A stretch of 6,064 nt of DNA from the NCBI GenBank assembly GCA_027625205.1, contig JAQBVZ010000053.1:1-6064 (forward strand), written 5' to 3'. Shown piece after piece: positions 1 through 5,706 of this stretch. The notes beneath the pieces are model-generated. The model was not told the origin of the DNA, ran no database searches, and saw only the letters and a list, made by a program, of their open reading frames with translations. Numbering within the stretch: the first letter of the stretch is position 1; the number at the start of each line of letters is the position of its first letter. The position numbers and the translations under genes are program-made. This DNA is from Chloroflexota bacterium. GTDB taxonomy: Bacteria > Chloroflexota > Dehalococcoidia > Lucifugimonadales > Australimonadaceae.

Positions 1-447
1 GTCGAAAAAGTGCTCAGCATCGAAAATAACGCGCCTTCCACGCTCACGGAGAAAGGTGATGGAGTCGCGCACCATGGCCAGGTTCTCCTCCAAAGAGGTC
101 TCCAGCACCTGTTCTACGTGCATGTCCCAGGACTTACCCACCAGGGTGATGACGGGCGCCTCAGAGTCCAACAGCGCTTTGAGGTTGGCGTCGGTCTGGG
201 CTGTCCCACCTGCCTTCCTGGTACTCCCAAAAGCGGTGAGGGTGGAGTTTTTCAGGCCAAGGCTGCGTATTTGTTTGAAGAACTCAGCATCCTTTGGATT
301 GCTGCCCGGCCAGCCGCCTTCAATGAAGTGAACGCCAAGCTCGTCCAGCTTAGCAGCCACTTTGAGCTTATCGCCCACGGAGAGGCTGATCCCCTCCATC
401 TGCGTACCATCCCTGAGGGTTGTGTCGTAGATTGTTACGTTTTCCAT
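1..447 (-). CDS. cimA: (R)-citramalate synthase, N-terminal part (cut by window edge)
   Basis: The first 149 residues are visible and the frame stays open to the window edge; family members are usually around 500-540 residues. The enzyme condenses pyruvate with acetyl-CoA to (R)-citramalate in the cytosol, the entry to threonine-independent isoleucine synthesis. The N-terminal DTTLRDGTQ motif (residues 8-16, with the catalytic Arg12-Asp13 pair and metal-ligand Asp13) marks the HMG-CoA-lyase/isopropylmalate-synthase TIM barrel. GGWPGSNPKD (44-53) and the FDAEHFFD segment (142-149) are typical of the CimA-type branch rather than LeuA. The ATG at 447-445 is preceded by GGAGAAG (463-457) nine bases away, which supports this start. 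The gene lies directly downstream of a T-box leader whose likely specifier is isoleucine, which independently favours CimA over LeuA. The remaining doubt is substrate specificity, because the C-terminal domains are outside the window. Confidence 0.93.
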   Translation of the reverse strand, partial: MENVTIYDTTLRDGTQMEGISLSVGDKLKVAAKLDELGVHFIEGGWPGSNPKDAEFFKQIRSLGLKNSTLTAFGSTRKAGGTAQTDANLKALLDSEAPVITLVGKSWDMHVEQVLETSLEENLAMVRDSITFLRERGRRVIFDAEHFFD

Positions 448-456
448 TACGCTGCA

Positions 457-463
457 CTTCTCC
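457..463 (-). promoter_or_regulatory. Ribosome binding site of cimA
   Basis: GGAGAAG on the minus strand lies nine bases before the ATG at 447-445 and downstream of the T-box terminator. It is therefore transcribed only on read-through. It fixes the cimA start, which also coincides with the usual N-terminus of the family. Confidence 0.75.
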
Positions 464-500
464 AATTAAGCGTCATACCAAGGGCACATGCGGTGGCAAA

Positions 501-531
501 TAAAAAAACCCGCCCCAATGAGGGACGGGCC
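501..531 (-). terminator. Intrinsic terminator of the T-box leader
   Basis: On the minus strand CCCGTCCC (529-522) pairs with GGGGCGGG (516-509) across a five-base loop and is followed by seven T residues (508-502). One of the eight pairs is U-G only when read on the minus strand, which fits transcription towards cimA. It lies immediately after the T-box/antiterminator and about 55 bases before the cimA start, as expected for a transcriptionally acting T-box: uncharged tRNA would stabilise the antiterminator and prevent this hairpin. Confidence 0.93.
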
Positions 532-770
532 ATTACGGTTCCCGCGGTACCACCCTGTTTCCCCACGACTATATCGAGGGACACTCTGTGGGCGCTATCA
601 CGCCCTAGCCTTGTTAACGGGGGCCGTTCCGGCAAGGCTTACTTGACCACTACGGTCTTTCAGCCAGCGGCTCAGGAGGGATATTCACCCAGGCTGTACG
701 CGCCGGCTTCCACCTGACCCGGCTCGCTGTGCGTCGATACCCAGCTACTCGTCTCCGTCTTTGCCTATGT
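501..770 (-). promoter_or_regulatory. T-box riboswitch leader, probable isoleucine (AUC) specifier
   Basis: This untranslated leader senses uncharged tRNA and controls premature termination ahead of cimA. Read on the minus strand it shows the parts of a T-box in order. The AGTA element of the specifier loop is at 749-746. The conserved distal Stem I segments are AGCGAGCCGGG (about 728-718) and GGTGGAAGCCGGC (about 714-702). The 3' side of the specifier loop is GTGAATATCCCTCC (688-675), and its CTCC (678-675) can pair with GGAG (756-753) at the Stem I base. A Stem III region follows at about 639-607, bounded by GCCTTG and CAAGGC. The T-box sequence AGGGTGGTACCGCGGG is at 556-541, and its TGGT (552-549) would pair with an ACCA tRNA end. 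The specifier is read as ATC at 682-680; TAT one base earlier is the alternative. An isoleucine signal matches the downstream citramalate synthase. The family identity is very secure; the exact specifier and the 5' end are inferred. Confidence 0.95.
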
Positions 771-775
771 AAACG

Positions 776-804
776 ACGCTAGCACAGGGTCAGAAACGCG
801 TCAA
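776..804 (-). promoter_or_regulatory. Sigma70-type promoter for the T-box/cimA transcript
   Basis: On the minus strand TTGACG (804-799) and TAGCGT (781-776) are separated by exactly 17 bases. They resemble the -35 consensus TTGACA (5 of 6) and, more weakly, the -10 consensus TATAAT. The predicted start at about 768-770 lies just before Stem I of the T-box, where the leader should begin. The call is from sequence match and position only. Confidence 0.7.
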
Positions 805-829
805 GCGTGGATAGGTATGGCCGGGCTGC

Positions 830-847
830 AGGTTAGCTAGGTGACCT
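830..847. promoter_or_regulatory. Imperfect palindrome, possible operator in the divergent promoter region
   Basis: AGGTTAGCTAGGTGACCT is symmetric at 7 of 9 base pairs around a central CTAG. It sits between the two divergent promoters, seven bases upstream of the plus-strand -35 box. Its core TTAGCTAGG (833-841) recurs at 2995-3003 before the next plus-strand gene. A transcription-factor site is plausible, but no binding protein is encoded in the window and chance cannot be excluded. Confidence 0.3.
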
Positions 848-853
848 CTCTGC

Positions 854-882
854 TTGACTCTCCCCTGCCGTCTCCCTACCAT
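854..882 (+). promoter_or_regulatory. Candidate sigma70-type promoter for the aldolase/dehydrogenase gene
   Basis: TTGACT (854-859) and TACCAT (877-882) are spaced by 17 bases, matching 5 of 6 and 4 of 6 consensus positions. Transcription would begin near 889, giving a short leader of about 18 bases that contains the GAGG ribosome binding site at 896-899. The site lies inside the open frame that could be extended upstream to a GTG at 841, so it argues for translation starting at 907. It is divergent from the cimA promoter, about 50 bp away. Confidence 0.55.
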
Positions 883-906
883 TCCAGGCGTCTACGAGGG
901 GGGTAT

Positions 907-2967
907 ATGCAGAACCTTTGGTCCGATGAAGAAGCAACTGGCAAGGATGACTTAGACCTGCTGGTGTACCAGAGTCGCCTCATTGGGGCCGACTCCAAGT
1001 TGGTGGTCTGGGGTGGCGGGAATACCTCAATGAAGCTGGATGAGCCAGACTTCAGAGGCCGTACACGCCGCGTGATGCGCATTAAAGGCTCCGGTTCCGA
1101 TATGAAGAGCATTGAGCGCAAGCATTTCCCGGCGGTCCGCCTTGAGGACGTACTGCCCCTCTTTGTACGGGAGGGTATGTCCGATGAGGACATGGTGGCC
1201 TATTTAGAGCTGTGTCTGACCGAGTCCGGCGTGCCCAGGCCTTCAATTGAGACGCTCCTGCATGCGTTCCTGCCGCACAACAGTGTGGCGCACACTCATG
1301 CGGACGCAATACTGTCGCTGACCAACAGTTCGCGGGCAGCCGAGGTGCTTGGCACTGTGTATGGGCGCGACGTGGCGATAGTGGGCTACCGGCGTCCAGG
1401 GTTCTTGCTCTCCAAGGAGGTTGCTCAGGCTGCTTTGGGCAATCCTAGGGCAAAAGGAGTAGTGTTGATGAACCACGGCCTGTTCACTTGGGGGAACACG
1501 GCCAAAGAAGCTTACGACATGCATATTGAACTGGTGTCCAAGGCTGAGGAGTTCTCCGCCAAGCGCGCCGCCGGACAGTCTGTCTTTGGCGGGATCACGG
1601 GCAAGTGGGTGGACGCTGACCGGCGCAGCCAGGTGGCGGCTGCGGTGGCGCCGACTCTCCGGGGCCTGATGGGCCAGCGCCAGCGGATGCTGCTGCGCTT
1701 CGATGACTCCAAAGACGTGTTGGACCTTGTGAACGCGCAACGTGGTAAGGAACTGAGCGCCATTGGTCCGGCCACGCCGGACCACCTCATACAGACCAAA
1801 CGCCAGCCCTTGTGGCTAGACGTGGATGACCCTGAGGACGTAACGCAGGTGCTCCGCGCTATGCATGAAGGGGTGGATGCCTACGCCAATGAGTACGCAG
1901 CCTGGTTTGGCCAGCATCGCCCGGAGGGTGTGGACATGCTGGACCCGTACCCGCGTGTGGTCCTGCTCCCCGGCATTGGCATGTGGACGACCGGCCGCGA
2001 CATGCTGGCCAATCTCATCACGTCAGATATCTACCACCATACGATTGGTGTGATTGGGGATGCCCAGGCCTCTGGCGACTATATGTCGTTGATGCCTAAA
2101 GACGCCTACGACGCTGAATATTGGCCGCTGGAGCTCTATAAACTGACGTTGGCTCCGCCGGAACGTGACCTGGCACGCCGCGTGGCGCTGGTGACCGGAG
2201 CGGCTAACGGCATTGGCCGGGCCATTGCGCAACGGTTGGTGGCGGCTGGCGCACATGTCATTGTGACCGATGTGGACATTGCCGCTGCGCAACAGGTGGC
2301 TGATGAGCTGGTGGCGGCCAATGGTCCCGAACGGGCGATTGCGTGCCAGTTGGACGTGACGGATGAGCAGGCGGTGGCCGCAGCGTTCAGAACTGCCCGC
2401 CTGACCTACGGCGGCCTGGACATTGTGGTGTCCAACGCTGGGATAGCCAGGGTGGGCCAGATTCATGAGCTGAGCCTGGAAGATTGGCAGCAGTCCATGG
2501 ATATCAATGCCACGGGCCATTTCCTGGTATCTCGTGAGGCAGTGAAATTACTCAGGGAGCAGAATACTGGCGGCAGCATCATATTTGTAGGTACCAAGAA
2601 CGTGCCCTCTCCTGGCAAGGAGTTTGGAGCCTACAGTGCGTCCAAGGCGGCGGAGGCCCAACTTGCCCGAGTGCTGGCGATAGAGAACGGCGAGTTCAAT
2701 ATCAGGGTCAACATCATCAACCCGGACGCAATCTTCAGAGGGTCCAACCTGTGGTCGCCGGAACTCAGGGCAGGCCGGGCAGCGGCCCACGGGATCAAGG
2801 AAGACGATTTGGAGGACTTCTACAGGCAGCGTAATCTGTTGCAGTTGCCGGTGACGGGTGAGGATGTGGCGGAGGCGGCGCTCTTGCTTGCAGGCGACAA
2901 ATTTGCGAAGACGACAGGAGCGATGATTCCGGTGGACGGCGGGCTGAAGGACGCATTCCCCCGGTAA
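907..2967 (+). CDS. Bifunctional class II aldolase / short-chain dehydrogenase fusion
   Basis: This 686-residue cytosolic fusion has the architecture annotated as bifunctional rhamnulose-1-phosphate aldolase/short-chain dehydrogenase (the RhaEW/YuxG type of Bacillus). Residues about 15-240 form a class II aldolase domain: GGGNTSMK (36-43) suits phosphate binding, Glu115 is the likely catalytic acid, and His129, His131 (HTHAD) and His190 (MNHG) are the probable zinc ligands. Residues about 425-682 form an NAD(P)-binding Rossmann dehydrogenase with TGAANGIG (430-437), NAG (510-512), Asn534 and YSASK (Tyr576, Lys580). The usual catalytic Ser is Thr563. Such fusions cleave a sugar 1-phosphate to dihydroxyacetone phosphate plus lactaldehyde and then oxidise the aldehyde. 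No rhamnose isomerase, kinase or transporter lies nearby, so the substrate is open. The ATG at 907 is chosen over a GTG at 841 because GAGG (896-899) lies seven bases before it, the protein begins at the usual family position, and a candidate promoter occupies the extension. Confidence 0.93.
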   Translation: MQNLWSDEEATGKDDLDLLVYQSRLIGADSKLVVWGGGNTSMKLDEPDFRGRTRRVMRIKGSGSDMKSIERKHFPAVRLEDVLPLFVREGMSDEDMVAYLELCLTESGVPRPSIETLLHAFLPHNSVAHTHADAILSLTNSSRAAEVLGTVYGRDVAIVGYRRPGFLLSKEVAQAALGNPRAKGVVLMNHGLFTWGNTAKEAYDMHIELVSKAEEFSAKRAAGQSVFGGITGKWVDADRRSQVAAAVAPTLRGLMGQRQRMLLRFDDSKDVLDLVNAQRGKELSAIGPATPDHLIQTKRQPLWLDVDDPEDVTQVLRAMHEGVDAYANEYAAWFGQHRPEGVDMLDPYPRVVLLPGIGMWTTGRDMLANLITSDIYHHTIGVIGDAQASGDYMSLMPKDAYDAEYWPLELYKLTLAPPERDLARRVALVTGAANGIGRAIAQRLVAAGAHVIVTDVDIAAAQQVADELVAANGPERAIACQLDVTDEQAVAAAFRTARLTYGGLDIVVSNAGIARVGQIHELSLEDWQQSMDINATGHFLVSREAVKLLREQNTGGSIIFVGTKNVPSPGKEFGAYSASKAAEAQLARVLAIENGEFNIRVNIINPDAIFRGSNLWSPELRAGRAAAHGIKEDDLEDFYRQRNLLQLPVTGEDVAEAALLLAGDKFAKTTGAMIPVDGGLKDAFPR

Positions 2968-2991
2968 GAAGTCTGGCAATAGGGCCACTTG

Positions 2992-3010
2992 TCCTTAGCT
3001 AGGCTCAGGA
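2992..3010. promoter_or_regulatory. Inverted repeat in the gap before the quinone oxidoreductase gene
   Basis: TCCTTAGCTAGGCTCAGGA pairs TCCT with AGGA and AGC with GCT, seven of eight stem positions, around a three-base centre. No T-tract follows, so it is not a typical intrinsic terminator. It contains the 9-mer TTAGCTAGG also found at 833-841. It could be an operator or a small mRNA hairpin; the function is not established. Confidence 0.3.
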
Positions 3011-3017
3011 TGAATGG

Positions 3018-3038
3018 CCATCAATGTTTGATTGACGG
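3018..3038. promoter_or_regulatory. Dyad TCAAT-N5-ATTGA overlapping the ribosome binding site of the next gene
   Basis: TCAAT (3021-3025) and ATTGA (3031-3035) are perfect inverted arms around a five-base centre. One mismatch further out, CC (3018-3019) pairs with GG (3037-3038). The outer right arm enters the purine-rich ribosome binding site GGGAGGA starting at 3037. It could be a protein-binding dyad or a weak hairpin affecting translation of the downstream gene. It is short enough to be chance. Confidence 0.3.
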
Positions 3039-3047
3039 GAGGAAGTG

Positions 3048-4013
3048 ATGAAGGCGGTCAGATACCACGAAACAGGAGGCCCGGACGTCCTGCGTTATGA
3101 GGATGTTCCGGATGCGACCGTTGGCGAAGACGAAGTGCTCATCAAGGCCGCCGCCGTGGGCGTGAATTTCAGCGAAATTGGCCGACGGAAGGGCGTTTTC
3201 CCCTTGCCGCCGGGGGTGTCACTCCCCAATATTCCCGGATATGAGTGTGCGGGCGTTGCGGAGGAAATAGGCCCCGGTGTGGAGGGCTTTGCCAAGGGTG
3301 ACCGGGTGCTGGCCTGGGACTTGGCCCACACCTATATGGAGTACGTGACCGCACCTGCTGAGAGGGTTTTCAAGGTGCCGGACAACCTATCCTTGGCGGA
3401 TGCGGCAGTCATCAGCGCGCCGTTCACCACGGGGTGGGAGGCGGTGGTGTCACGCGGCAACATTCAACCTGGTGAGACGGTGCTGGTGCAGGCGGCGGCG
3501 AGTGGTGTCGGGATCGGTGCGGTACAGATTGCCAAGCACCTTGGAGCCACGGTCATTGGCACGGCAAGTACGGATGAGAAGCTGAAGTGGGCCAAATGGT
3601 ACGGGCTGGACCATGGAATCAACTACACGACCAAGAACCTCGTGGACGAGGTGAAACGCCTCACCGGCGGAGAGGGCGTGGACGCGGTGGTGGATGGTGT
3701 TGGCGGTGATGTATTCAACCAGTCACTAGAATGCCTCAAGATGGGCGGGCGGTTACTGACCTATGGCGTGGCTTCCGGGGTGCGAACAGCGGAAATTACA
3801 GTCCCACGGCTATGGTTTGGGAACCAGAGCATCATTGGTGTGTACGCGAATATGATCACGCGTGATGAGTTCAATCGGGTGCTATATATGCTCAGCCGAG
3901 GTGACCTTAGGGCGACGCTGGACCGCACGTGGCCCCTGCACGAGGCGGCGGAGGCTCATCGCTACATTGAGGACAGGAAGGTGAAAGGGAAGGTGGCGCT
4001 CACTCTAGAGTGA
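3048..4013 (+). CDS. Zinc-independent quinone oxidoreductase / zeta-crystallin-type NADPH-dependent reductase
   Basis: This 321-residue protein is full length for the quinone oxidoreductase branch of the medium-chain dehydrogenase/reductase superfamily, soluble enzymes that reduce quinones, enones or related carbonyl compounds with NADPH. The N-terminal GroES-like domain has GVNFSEIGRRKG (38-49) and PGYECAGVAEEIGPGV (63-78). The Cys and His zinc ligands of alcohol dehydrogenases are absent at the expected places, so it should be metal-free. The Rossmann domain carries AASGVGIG (150-157), the nucleotide-binding loop. The protein ends with the usual KVKGKVALTL segment (311-320). GGAGG at 3038-3042 is five bases before the ATG at 3048; a GTG one codon earlier is possible but less favoured. 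The gene follows the aldolase/dehydrogenase fusion by 80 bp on the same strand, so the two may be co-transcribed, but the gap holds two dyads and may have its own control. The exact substrate cannot be read from sequence. Confidence 0.92.
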   Translation: MKAVRYHETGGPDVLRYEDVPDATVGEDEVLIKAAAVGVNFSEIGRRKGVFPLPPGVSLPNIPGYECAGVAEEIGPGVEGFAKGDRVLAWDLAHTYMEYVTAPAERVFKVPDNLSLADAAVISAPFTTGWEAVVSRGNIQPGETVLVQAAASGVGIGAVQIAKHLGATVIGTASTDEKLKWAKWYGLDHGINYTTKNLVDEVKRLTGGEGVDAVVDGVGGDVFNQSLECLKMGGRLLTYGVASGVRTAEITVPRLWFGNQSIIGVYANMITRDEFNRVLYMLSRGDLRATLDRTWPLHEAAEAHRYIEDRKVKGKVALTLE

Positions 4014-4036
4014 GTCCAGTATCCTCGTAACGTATA

Positions 4037-4069
4037 AAAAAGGGCGCTCCCTCAGGAAGCGCCCTTTTT
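4037..4069. terminator. Bidirectional intrinsic terminator between convergent genes
   Basis: AAAAAGGGCGCT (4037-4048) is the exact reverse complement of AGCGCCCTTTTT (4058-4069). Two further C-G pairs form inside after one mismatch, and the loop is TCA. The GC stem is flanked by A5 on the left and T5 on the right, so transcripts from either direction end in a U-run. It starts 24 bases after the quinone oxidoreductase stop and lies 23 bases beyond the stop of the convergent VOC gene, so it can serve both. Confidence 0.93.
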
Positions 4070-4091
4070 GATCGCAGCTATTGTTTGGAGC

Positions 4092-5072
4092 CTAGCTCCC
4101 TACTTTTTGCGAGTCTTCAGCGGCCTGGTACGTCTTGGGAGGGACGTTGGCCTTACGGAGACCAGCAACCGACTCAATATCAGACCACGCGTCTGGGTTG
4201 TCCTGGAAGGAAAGCTCCAACTCCTCTAAGCCCACCTGGAAGACGTCTGAGACGGTAGGTGTGCGTATAAGCCTGCGCGGGGTGTGTTCTTCATCCTCAG
4301 CAAAGCGCCGAGCACCCACACTGAACTCCACCGGTACATCCGGCCCCGCAAAGTAGAACCCAAAGGAACCGGAGGCGCCGTGACGGAGTATGTCACTGGT
4401 GATGGGCAGACCCGCGCGCATAACGGCAGCCCTAGCCCGCATGACGTCATCCATATCAGTGGGTAGGAAGCAGAGGTGACTGATGCCCTGCTTCTCTGTG
4501 CGTCCCGCCCCAATGCCCAATCCGTGATGCCAGCCATTGCGGAAGTTCATGAACACGGTGTTGTGCTCATTCCAATCTGAGGTGCGTAGCCCCAGTACCT
4601 GGGTGTAGAAATCATGGCATGAGAAGATGTCATCCACGAACAGTACAAGGTGTTGGATATCCTCTAAACTGACATACCGGGGTTGCGGTGGCATGGGATA
4701 AGAGACCATGTCAGAGTAAAGTTCCAACGGGTTTCCAGCGGGGTCATTAAAGCGGAGATATTGGCTCACACGGTCGGCTTCGAAGCCGTCACCACTCTCA
4801 TACTTAATACCTTGGGACTTCAGCCGTTCCTCCATTGCGTCCAACTCTTTCCTGCTGCCCATCTCCATGGCCACGCGTTCAAGACCAGGGTTGTCTGATT
4901 CCTGGAGGACAATCCAGTGGTGTTGCATGCCGCCGCGGAGGAAGACCTTCCCGTCACGCTCCTCACTTACTTCCAAATGGCCCAACTTCTCAAAGAACTC
5001 AGTTGAAATTTTGATGTCCCTGACCAGAAAAGAGAGGTACCCCAAACGTTCCGGCCTAAGTGTGCGTTCCAT
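4092..5072 (-). CDS. Two-domain VOC protein, type I extradiol dioxygenase-like
   Basis: This 326-residue protein has two vicinal-oxygen-chelate modules (about 8-120 and 136-255), the layout and approximate length of type I extradiol ring-cleavage dioxygenases such as BphC. In the second module His141 (DIQHLVLFVDD), His199 (GISHLCFLPTD) and Glu249 (VPVEFS) occupy the places of the 2-His-1-Glu iron ligands. His183, His231 and Tyr240 sit where BphC-type enzymes have second-shell catalytic residues. This predicts meta-cleavage of a catechol-like substrate, though VOC proteins are diverse and the substrate is unknown. The first module lacks the matching triad, as is normal. A polar tail of about 70 residues (256-326) follows the second domain. 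The ATG at 5072 is chosen over an in-frame ATG at 5099 because GGAGG (5082-5078) lies five bases before it and the first VOC strand begins right after. apt lies 106 bp upstream on the same strand, and an alpha/beta hydrolase precedes apt. Confidence 0.87.
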   Translation of the reverse strand: MERTLRPERLGYLSFLVRDIKISTEFFEKLGHLEVSEERDGKVFLRGGMQHHWIVLQESDNPGLERVAMEMGSRKELDAMEERLKSQGIKYESGDGFEADRVSQYLRFNDPAGNPLELYSDMVSYPMPPQPRYVSLEDIQHLVLFVDDIFSCHDFYTQVLGLRTSDWNEHNTVFMNFRNGWHHGLGIGAGRTEKQGISHLCFLPTDMDDVMRARAAVMRAGLPITSDILRHGASGSFGFYFAGPDVPVEFSVGARRFAEDEEHTPRRLIRTPTVSDVFQVGLEELELSFQDNPDAWSDIESVAGLRKANVPPKTYQAAEDSQKVGS

Positions 5073-5155
5073 TACTTCCTCCTTCATAAAACGGATCACA
5101 TCGTCATTAACCGTCGATATACCGGCGAATATTTGACAACTTTACGCCCCAGGTG

Positions 5156-5173
5156 GGAGGCGGGCAAGCCTCC
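5156..5173 (-). other. Short hairpin just after apt, without a T-tract
   Basis: GGAGGC (5173-5168 on the minus strand) and GCCTCC (5161-5156) form a perfect 6-bp GC-rich stem with a six-base loop, starting five bases after the apt stop codon. No U-run follows, so it is a poor intrinsic terminator. It might attenuate or stabilise the message between apt and the VOC gene. I found no convincing promoter between it and the VOC start. Confidence 0.4.
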
Positions 5174-5178
5174 ATGCG

Positions 5179-5697
5179 CTACATGGTAAAGAGCGAGAAA
5201 AAGGGATAGTCACCGAGCTTAGCTCTACCGCCTAAGGCGGGCAGTTCAATCAGCACCGCGATGCCTGCTACGGTGGCCCCGGTCTGCTCCACGAGGGTGA
5301 TGGTGGCGTTCAGCGTGCCGCCGGTTGCCAGCACGTCATCCACTATGAGTACCTTGTGGTGCTTTTCCAGGCCGTCCCTGTGCATTTCAATGATGGCCTC
5401 GCCGTACTCCAGCGCATATTCAGCTTTGATGGTGTGGAACGGAAGCTTGCCTACCTTGCGGATAGGCACGAAGCCTGTGCTTAGCTCCACGGCCATGGGT
5501 GCGCCTAGAAGATAGCCCCGGGCTTCAATGGCCACTACCTGGTCGACTCCCTGGTCCCGGAAGGGCGCGCTCATGTCCTGGATAACACTACGGAAGGCGT
5601 CCGCGTCTTGGAGGAGTGGCGTGATGTCACGAAACATAATTCCCGGCTCTGGAAAGTCAGGGATGTTTCTGATGAGGCTGAGGTACTCATTTGCCAT
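5179..5697 (-). CDS. apt: Adenine phosphoribosyltransferase
   Basis: This 172-residue protein, normal length for the family, converts adenine and PRPP to AMP and pyrophosphate in purine salvage in the cytosol. It starts with the family's IPDFPEPGIMFRDITPLL segment (12-29). It contains EARGYLLGAPMA (58-69), RKVGKLPFHT (80-89) of the flexible active-site loop region, and the PRPP-binding motif VLIVDDVLATGGT (116-128), with its two adjacent Asp residues and the TGGT phosphate loop. It ends with ELPALGGRAKLGDYPFFSLF (151-170), as expected. The ATG at 5697-5695 lies nine bases after the stop of the upstream alpha/beta hydrolase gene. The only Shine-Dalgarno-like sequence, a weak AAGAG (5708-5704), overlaps that stop. 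The two genes are thus probably co-transcribed and may be translationally coupled. All key motifs are intact. Confidence 0.97.
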   Translation of the reverse strand: MANEYLSLIRNIPDFPEPGIMFRDITPLLQDADAFRSVIQDMSAPFRDQGVDQVVAIEARGYLLGAPMAVELSTGFVPIRKVGKLPFHTIKAEYALEYGEAIIEMHRDGLEKHHKVLIVDDVLATGGTLNATITLVEQTGATVAGIAVLIELPALGGRAKLGDYPFFSLFTM

Positions 5698-5706
5698 ATT
5701 GCGCTC

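Noticed and set aside
447..635. Minus-strand open frame of 62 codons between the cimA start and position 635
   Set aside because: It covers the T-box core and terminator, which are structured untranslated RNA. No ribosome binding site was seen and the composition is not protein-like.
10..717. Long plus-strand open frame of 235 codons
   Set aside because: It is antisense to cimA and runs through the T-box leader. The opposite strand carries clear CimA motifs and conserved RNA elements, and the plus-strand translation resembles no family I recognise.
841..843. GTG as start of the aldolase/dehydrogenase fusion
   Set aside because: There is no ribosome binding site before it, the added 22 residues look unlike the family N-terminus, and a promoter plus a good start signal lie downstream at 854-907.
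1243..1785. Minus-strand open frame of 180 codons, and other long antisense frames within 907-2967
   Set aside because: They are shadows of a well-conserved aldolase/dehydrogenase reading frame, have no start signals and show no recognisable domains.
5133..5138. Perfect TTGACA -35 hexamer on the plus strand
   Set aside because: No -10-like sequence follows at 16-18 bases (the region is GC-rich), and it would transcribe antisense to apt.
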